From the NCBI GenBank assembly GCA_009760855.2, contig WPIO01000169.1, positions 494,001 through 558,000 of the forward strand: a DNA stretch of 64,000 nt. Reading direction: 5' to 3'. This DNA comes from Cristatella mucedo (lineage: Eukaryota > Bryozoa > Phylactolaemata > Cristatellidae). Within the stretch, counting starts at the first letter, position 1. Every line of letters starts with the position of its first letter. Made by a program: the position numbers and the translations under genes. The notes beneath the pieces were generated by a model. The model was not told where the DNA came from and made no database searches. It worked only from the letters and a program-made list of their open reading frames with translations. Positions 58,925-64,000 of this stretch are shown here, in pieces.

Positions 58925-60000
58925 AGGGCAATCTAAGTTTTTGGCTGGACTAATGTATCTCTGTCTGTAACTCTGAAAAGCCAATAAAACTACTTGGGTG
59001 CTACTCAGGAGAGTTTTGTATAGTGCACTCGCAGCCTAAGCTGCTTACGGTAAGCATTCGATAGTCACCAGACTTGATCTTACGCAGCAAAGAAAAATTG
59101 GGAAGCATACAAGAGTCAGGAGAGCTGTTGAGGTAGTGAGTAGCATAGAAGTAGCAGCTCAGGACAGCTGGAAAGGATGAGCCATAGTCGGCAGTAGGAG
59201 AGCAGTGGTCGTTGCCTGAGAATTGTGGAAGCGAGTTCCACAGTCTAGGACCGGCAGAGATCAAGTTTTTGTCGCCAACCGTCTTTAAGCGAAGGAAAGG
59301 GACAGCTAATTTATTTTCCACACTGGACGTGAGAGCTTAAACAGGCTGAAACTGATGAAGCACTTCAGCTAGGTACGAAGGAGCCAAGCTGAGGCGGGCC
59401 TTGTGGGTCAGCGTAAGAACTGGGCACACCAAAAGATCAGAGGAGAAGACATCCTCAGTGATCATGAGATCTAATGCACGGCCAACGAGGTGGGTCGCAT
59501 GGTTGATTAAGGTGTTGAACCAAACAAAGATTCTCTATAGTCAAAAAGTGAATGGAACTGGCTTTTGATCGGGTTGTCAACGTGAATATTGAAGTCTCCA
59601 GCAATCAGCAACTGCCAGTAACACACAACTAATTTAGCGGGGAATTCCAAAAACTCCTCTATAAACATGTTTAGACAGCCAGACGGAGGTCGGAATATCA
59701 CATCAGTGAGAGGCATTGTCTTTGATAAGGACCTGATTGTAACTGATTCAAGCGATGGCCCATGCAAAAAACGGCACATCTTATAGCCAAACGATTCGCG
59801 AACCACAATTGCAACCCGCCACCAACTTTCTCCAAACTCACGGACTGAGATCGTGAGAATCCGGATGCTGTGGTCTCAAATATGCAGCTAATTGAATAAG
59901 GCTTCATCCAAGTTTCATTAAGCCAAAATGTATCTAGCTTCTGCAGGACCACGTGATCGCGGATAAAAATCCCTTGTATTTAAGAGAGAGCACATTGAGT
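58925..60000 (-). mobile_element. L2-B LINE with endonuclease but no reverse transcriptase
   Basis: On the minus strand, 60000-59440 encodes the apurinic-type endonuclease (exonuclease-endonuclease-phosphatase fold) that nicks the target DNA. LDTFWLNETWMKP carries the conserved ETW, and LLIAGDFNIHVDNP carries the catalytic GDFN. The frame shifts near 59800. At about 59430 the sequence jumps directly to LTHKARL, the L2-B C-terminal region, followed by DNKLAVPFLRLKTVGDKNL-type coding sequence (59321-59001) and the 3' region. The whole reverse transcriptase is absent. This is the only endonuclease domain in the window. Confidence 0.9.
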
Positions 60001-60440
60001 AGCCAAATTTAAGAGACTGTCCAACAACTGTGCGACGCTGATGAAATAGCTTGTATTCATGTTGGTGTGTAGCGGGATAGTTAGACGCGGGCCGTTCGAT
60101 TATTTTGAATTAGACATAAGTAATGGTCGCTGGTCGACGTTTCGCAGTGGTATGCTGAGGTACGACAGGTGAGAAACTAATGCAACAAAAGCTATTCAGT
60201 GCTTTAAACTTACGGTTGATGGGTTTGATAGCCGAGCTGTTGTTAGGGCAAATTCAGATGCCCTGGAGGTTCTCATTGACCCGCCGAAGAAGGCATCAAC
60301 TAATCGGTAGGTATCGACTAATGGCGACATCGCACCTTATTGTAAGCAGGTCCTGTTTTGTGTAGCATATCCGAGGACAGCTCATAAATAGTCAAAGCAA
60401 GAATAGACCGCTCTCTATATCTGCGGGTTGATCACATTAT
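60001..60440. other. Unassigned, possibly L2-B 5' region
   Basis: The sequence directly upstream (in minus direction) of the endonuclease could belong to the L2-B N-terminal part, but no motif was recognised. A 61-codon plus frame (60180-60365) is unrecognised. Confidence 0.35.
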
Positions 60441-60449
60441 ACACAAATA

Positions 60450-61160
60450 AAGTTTTTACCCCCAATCACAAGGCCGGAAATGGCTTGGCTCCTCCATACT
60501 TGGCTAAATTGCTGCACTCGGCTTAATCATTGTAAGTCCATTTTGGCTGGGCTACCGAAGAAAGCAACTAGGCCGCTGCAGCCGACTATGAATACGGCTG
60601 CAAGGCTAGTTTTCAAGTCCCAGAAGTTTGACCATGTGTCTCCTTGACTAAAGGAGCTAGGATGGCTGCCAGTTGATCAACGGACACGGAGCAAAGTTCT
60701 TACATTGACCTAAAAAGCACGCCATGGCTTCGCTCATTCGTATGCAGCTGAACTGCTTCACCAGTTTCAGCCTTTTTGCGCCGTCAGGTAGTGTGTTGAA
60801 AAAATAAATTGGCTGTTCCATTCCTTCGTTTAAAAACCATTGGCTTTAGCTCTTCAGGTCCGAGATTGTGGAACTCGCTTCCACAATTCATAGGCAAAGA
60901 CAACTGATCTCCTCCTGCCGACTATAGCTCATCCTTTTCAGCGGTCCTGAGCGGCTACTTCCATGCTACTCACTACCTCAACTGTGCTCATGGCTCTGCT
61001 ATGCTTTCCACTTTTTCTTTGTTGCGTGAGACCAAGACTGTTGGCTACCGAATGCGTTCCAAAAGCCGCTTAGGCTGTGAGTGCTCTATGCAAAACTCTC
61101 CCGAGTAACACCCACATAGTCTCTATGGCTTGTAGAGTTACAGACGAAGATAAAATTACA
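60450..61160 (+). mobile_element. L2-B LINE C-terminus and 3' end (rearranged)
   Basis: A short piece for HKARNGLAPPYLAKLLH (60465-60520) is followed by an earlier LINE segment, the one for a GLPKKATRPLQ-type region, so two truncated copies meet at about 60520. The second continues through the C-terminal domain (GAACTCGCTTCCACAATTCA near 60870) to the 3' region with GGCTACCGAATGCGTTCC. All frames are broken. Confidence 0.85.
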
Positions 61161-61164
61161 TTGA

Positions 61165-61585
61165 ATTACCGGTTTCAGCCTTTGCTTTTCCTCAGGATCT
61201 CTAGGGACAATAAATTACCCCTGCCATTCCTCTGCTTACAGACTGTTAGCAACAGAAGCTTCTGCTCTGCAGGCCATAAGCTGTGGAACTCTCTTCCCAG
61301 CTCTTACCCAGTGACAGATACAGTACTCTCCTGCTGCCGAATATGGCACATTCTTTCCAGCCGTTCTGAGCTGCAACTTCCATGATACTCAATTAATCAA
61401 GAACCTCAATTGCTCGTATCACTCAGCTGGGTTTTTCACTTTTTTTTTGTTAGGTGAGATGAAATCTGTTTACTATCGAAGATCGTACCTAAGGCAGCTT
61501 AAGTTTTGCATGTGTTACACAAAACTCGACAGTGTAAAACTCACATATTTTTTGTAGCTTTGTGGACTTGCAGACGGTGATGACA
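61165..61585 (+). mobile_element. L2-B LINE 3' end, second copy
   Basis: It starts at FQPLLFLRISRDNKLPLPFL, in a 102-codon frame (61077-61385) that continues through LQTVSNRSFCSAG and KLWNSLPSSYPV. The 3' region ends near CTTGCAGACGGTGATGACA. It follows the previous copy directly. Confidence 0.88.
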
Positions 61586-62240
61586 TAGACACGGTTATTG
61601 AAAACCGACACACAATCAGCACTCACGAATGTCTCCTTATTAAGTCGTACTTAAGAGGCTAGTCGGAGGATTGTTTAGCGTTTAAATCTACGGTTTACAT
61701 AAAGAGTCTCCGACTGATACACGTATACCTCAAACCGTTGCAGCAGTGCATTGCAGCCAGTGATTCTTAGGCAAGAGAAGGACTGGAAAGAGCGAGAGGA
61801 GTATTCGGTGATCATTTGTGTCTGATGCTGCCTAGAAATCAAGCTAAACGAGCAGAAACACTGTACCGAAGTCTGCACTGCTGAGAAGATTGTTACACAC
61901 CAGAAGAGATACATTCTTCAGTAATTCGCTTTACAAAGTTACTGAAACTTAACAGGTTGGCTTGAATATTTGATGTACGAGTTTAACTGACCTGCCACTA
62001 CTCGAGCTAGTGCACGGTATGTGATAGGAGGTGCTCGGTAAAGATCTGGCGGAAGTTACTTAAGCTAGCCAGGTCTAGTATTGCCTTTTTAATGAGTGCT
62101 CTAAAGATAGTCTTTTTGAGAGTGCGGGACATGATCTGAAGCTAAGGACGTGTATGTTATCATGTATGTAAGTTATGCGCATAACCAGCAGGTCTTTTAA
62201 CTCAGACATAGGCTAGTTGGAATAGGTTTTACGGGGCTTG
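61586..62240. other. No gene recognised
   Basis: A 79-codon minus frame (61675-61914) is unrecognised. No repeat landmarks were seen. Confidence 0.4.
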
Positions 62241-62244
62241 TGGT

Positions 62245-62545
62245 GGCGAGTGTATTATACTCTTCCTCTTGACGATGTGATTTCCACTTCGGATTCTTTC
62301 AACTCCCTTGCTGCATGTATTGATGACATCCACACGTGAATATCAGCACACTTTTTTAAATTGAAGGATGATAAAAACAAACTTACTAATTATGGACAAA
62401 CCAAGCTTGATTCGGAAATTAGAAAGGTAAACGCTCAAAATCGGCTCTGCCAGCATATCTCATGTTGAATCTACACATAATCTAAGTGTCATCTTCAAAA
62501 GTGACCTTTCGTTAGGGGACCACATCTGTTCCATTTATTAACTGA
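62245..62545 (+). mobile_element. L2-A LINE internal fragment
   Basis: It begins at the segment for YTLPL, lacks the catalytic motif through deletion (jump from GATGTGATT to TCGGATTC), and continues with CTTGCTGCATGTATTGATGA and CTCAAAATCGGCTCTGCCAG to the SSTVKS region near 62535. Confidence 0.85.
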
Positions 62546-63090
62546 ATTACGTGCCTCGCTGTCTTCCAAATAAAAAAATACTACACCAAAAAGAAAACAA
62601 AATACTACATTGTACTCATGGTGCAAAAGAAATAATAGTACGAACAGTTTTGCCATGCATTAATAATGCAAAATATGAATCCGGTAGATATCAAGTCAGA
62701 TTTGACAACGATGGAATGCCTTTTCAACCATCTTTCCCAGTAGCGAAGTGAGTTGCATGCTTGTTTAATCTAGGCCACAAGCTACGGCGAAAAGTATAAG
62801 ATTCAAATCTTGCAACAATACAAAGTGAAGCTGAAATCAACGAATGCAAGTCATAATAATTTTAGTTCTGAATCTATTCCTGCTGTGGAATTCCCAGCTA
62901 TTTATTTATTATTTTTTTATTTATTTCTATTTATTTATTATTTATTTATTATATTTTCGACGGTTTGGTCCTCTTCTTATAGCACCTTTGATAACCTACC
63001 AAGAAAACATAAATTAGCAGACAGAAAATAGATCAAAGTGCAAGTCCAAGCTTTAATTTGTGACTACAAAATACTTGGACACCCAGGAAT
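62546..63090. other. Unassigned DNA with two open frames
   Basis: A 66-codon frame (62551-62751) and a 73-codon frame (62810-63031) lie in a row. The first has VRTVLPCINNAKYESGRYQV, which looks protein-like but was not recognised. The second ends in a hydrophobic run created by ATTTATTT low-complexity DNA (62905-62960). Confidence 0.35.
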
Positions 63091-63119
63091 AATATAATAA
63101 TAATAATAATAATAATAAT
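63091..63119. repeat. (AAT)n microsatellite, tail of the next LINE
   Basis: It is the reverse-complemented (ATT)n tail of the minus-strand L2-A copy that follows. Confidence 0.92.
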
Positions 63120-63880
63120 GCACTTGCTAAAGCGCCCTGAGAGAACTCGATCTCTCTCTAGGCGTTTTAGTTTGCTGCAAAGGGAAATGCAATTGAATGG
63201 TATGTAATATCATGCTTGATTAAAACATGAACAACATGGTTAGGGTGACATACACAGGGTCAGCATGCAAATGTGGTTAGTTGCAGCATGCACAGTGTCG
63301 GCACGCGTAAGCACATCGAGGACGAGTCTCAGGGAACCACAAAATGCTGTCCTAAATAGCTGTATTTTTACGTTCTTTTTAAATGTGGTCAAGTCAGGGG
63401 ATGTCCTGATTGAAGTAGGGAGTGAGTTCCAGGCTTTGAGAGCATAGGAACTCAATGCACGGTATCCATTGGATTTTAGGTTTGTACGAGGCATTTGTAG
63501 ACTGTTGGATTCCGAAAAGTGGGTGGTACGAATCTTGGCCTGATGGGGTAGTATATCTGAGAGATAGGCTGGAGCCATTGAATGAAGTGACCTAAAAGTG
63601 AGCGACAAATCCTTGAAGTCGATCCGTTGCTTGACTGGTAGCCAGTGCAGGTCGGCGAGAAGTGGTGTAATGTGGCAACTGCCACACTCACGACAGACCA
63701 GCCTAGCTGTGGAGTTTTGCACCAGCTGCAATCGCCTGATGGCACATGCTGGTAGGCCAGTAAGCAGTGAGTTGCAGAAGTCGAGACGGGATGTCACGAA
63801 TGGGCGGACCAACTTGGAAGTGGTATCCTTGTCTATACAAACCCAAATTTTAGCAATGTTATGAAGCTGAAAATAGGCAG
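63105..63880 (-). mobile_element. L2-A LINE C-terminus and 3' end, well preserved
   Basis: A 190-codon minus frame (63240-63812) reads through the whole C-terminal domain: FVTSRLDFCNSLLTGLPACA, CHITPLLADLHWLPVKQRID, MAPAYLSDILPHQAKIRTTH and SPDLTTFKKNVKIQLFRTAF, then into the 3' region because the usual stop after CGSL is lost. The terminal hairpin is at 63128-63175. The truncation point is near 63880, downstream of the catalytic motif. Confidence 0.94.
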
Positions 63881-64000
63881 ATAGAATAACTGCGACACAG
63901 CTGCCATTTCGGAAATAAATTTTAGAAAACTGCGGTCTTTATTCCAAATTATACTACATGCTGTTAGTGGGTTAACCCACTAAATTTTTTGTAATTTCGC

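Noticed and set aside
62551-63031. Two adjacent frames looked like exons with a GTGAGT donor near 62749 and a TTTAATCTAG acceptor near 62773.
   Set aside because: The implied intron would be only about 24 bases and the phases do not join: the next codons reach a stop after about 17 residues.

Overview
The window looks like intergenic, transposon-packed DNA from an animal genome, most likely an invertebrate; the species cannot be told. It is AT-rich, has no operons, and no stretch can be defended as an intact host gene. Almost every recognisable coding stretch is a decayed transposable-element protein: reverse transcriptase of two related L2/CR1-type LINE families (called L2-A and L2-B here), a hAT transposase, a Ty1/copia polyprotein with an LTR, and possibly an LTR-element gag. 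Two tRNA-derived SINE families (SINE-A, SINE-B), several AT microsatellites and two coding-like minisatellites fill most of the rest.

Layout. 1-2910: first copy of a large composite repeat (R1). 2908-5847: 3' part of a hAT transposon split by a nearly readable L2-A LINE (2968-4558). 7815-11420: second R1 copy, inverted relative to the first. 11431-13805: SINE-B, then the copy that reaches furthest upstream in L2-A, itself carrying a second SINE-B. 14-22 kb: old L2-A and L2-B scraps in unassigned DNA. 22.9-27 kb: two well preserved L2-A copies (plus, then minus). 27.4-27.9 kb: a GC-rich octanucleotide array. 29.5-42 kb: three same-strand copies of a second composite repeat (R2) with L2-A, L2-B and SINE insertions. 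41.99-43.56 kb: an L2-B copy. 43.84-46.6 kb: a minus-strand Ty1/copia remnant with a 3' LTR, interrupted by two L2-A copies. 48.07-50.70 kb: third R1 copy. 50.8-51.7 kb: L2-A split by an AT tract and SINE-A. 54.7-55.9 kb: a 21-bp minisatellite open in all three plus frames, next to a gag-like minus-strand relic. 56.6-61.6 kb: AT tracts, SINE-A and several L2-B copies, one keeping the endonuclease domain but lacking the reverse transcriptase. 62.2-63.9 kb: L2-A fragments.

How the parts relate. L2-A copies are 5'-truncated and end in a hairpin followed by (ATT)n, as expected from target-primed reverse transcription. SINE-A carries nearly the same 3' hairpin, so it was probably mobilised by the L2-A machinery. 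Nesting gives a relative order: hAT is older than the L2-A copy inside it; copia is older than the two L2-A copies inside it; the LINE scraps shared by all R1 copies predate the R1 duplications, and the SINE-A copies present in only one R1 copy postdate them. The observations most worth checking are the R1 and R2 composite repeats, the 54.7 kb heptad array and a peptide-level match between 15.8 and 29.2 kb.
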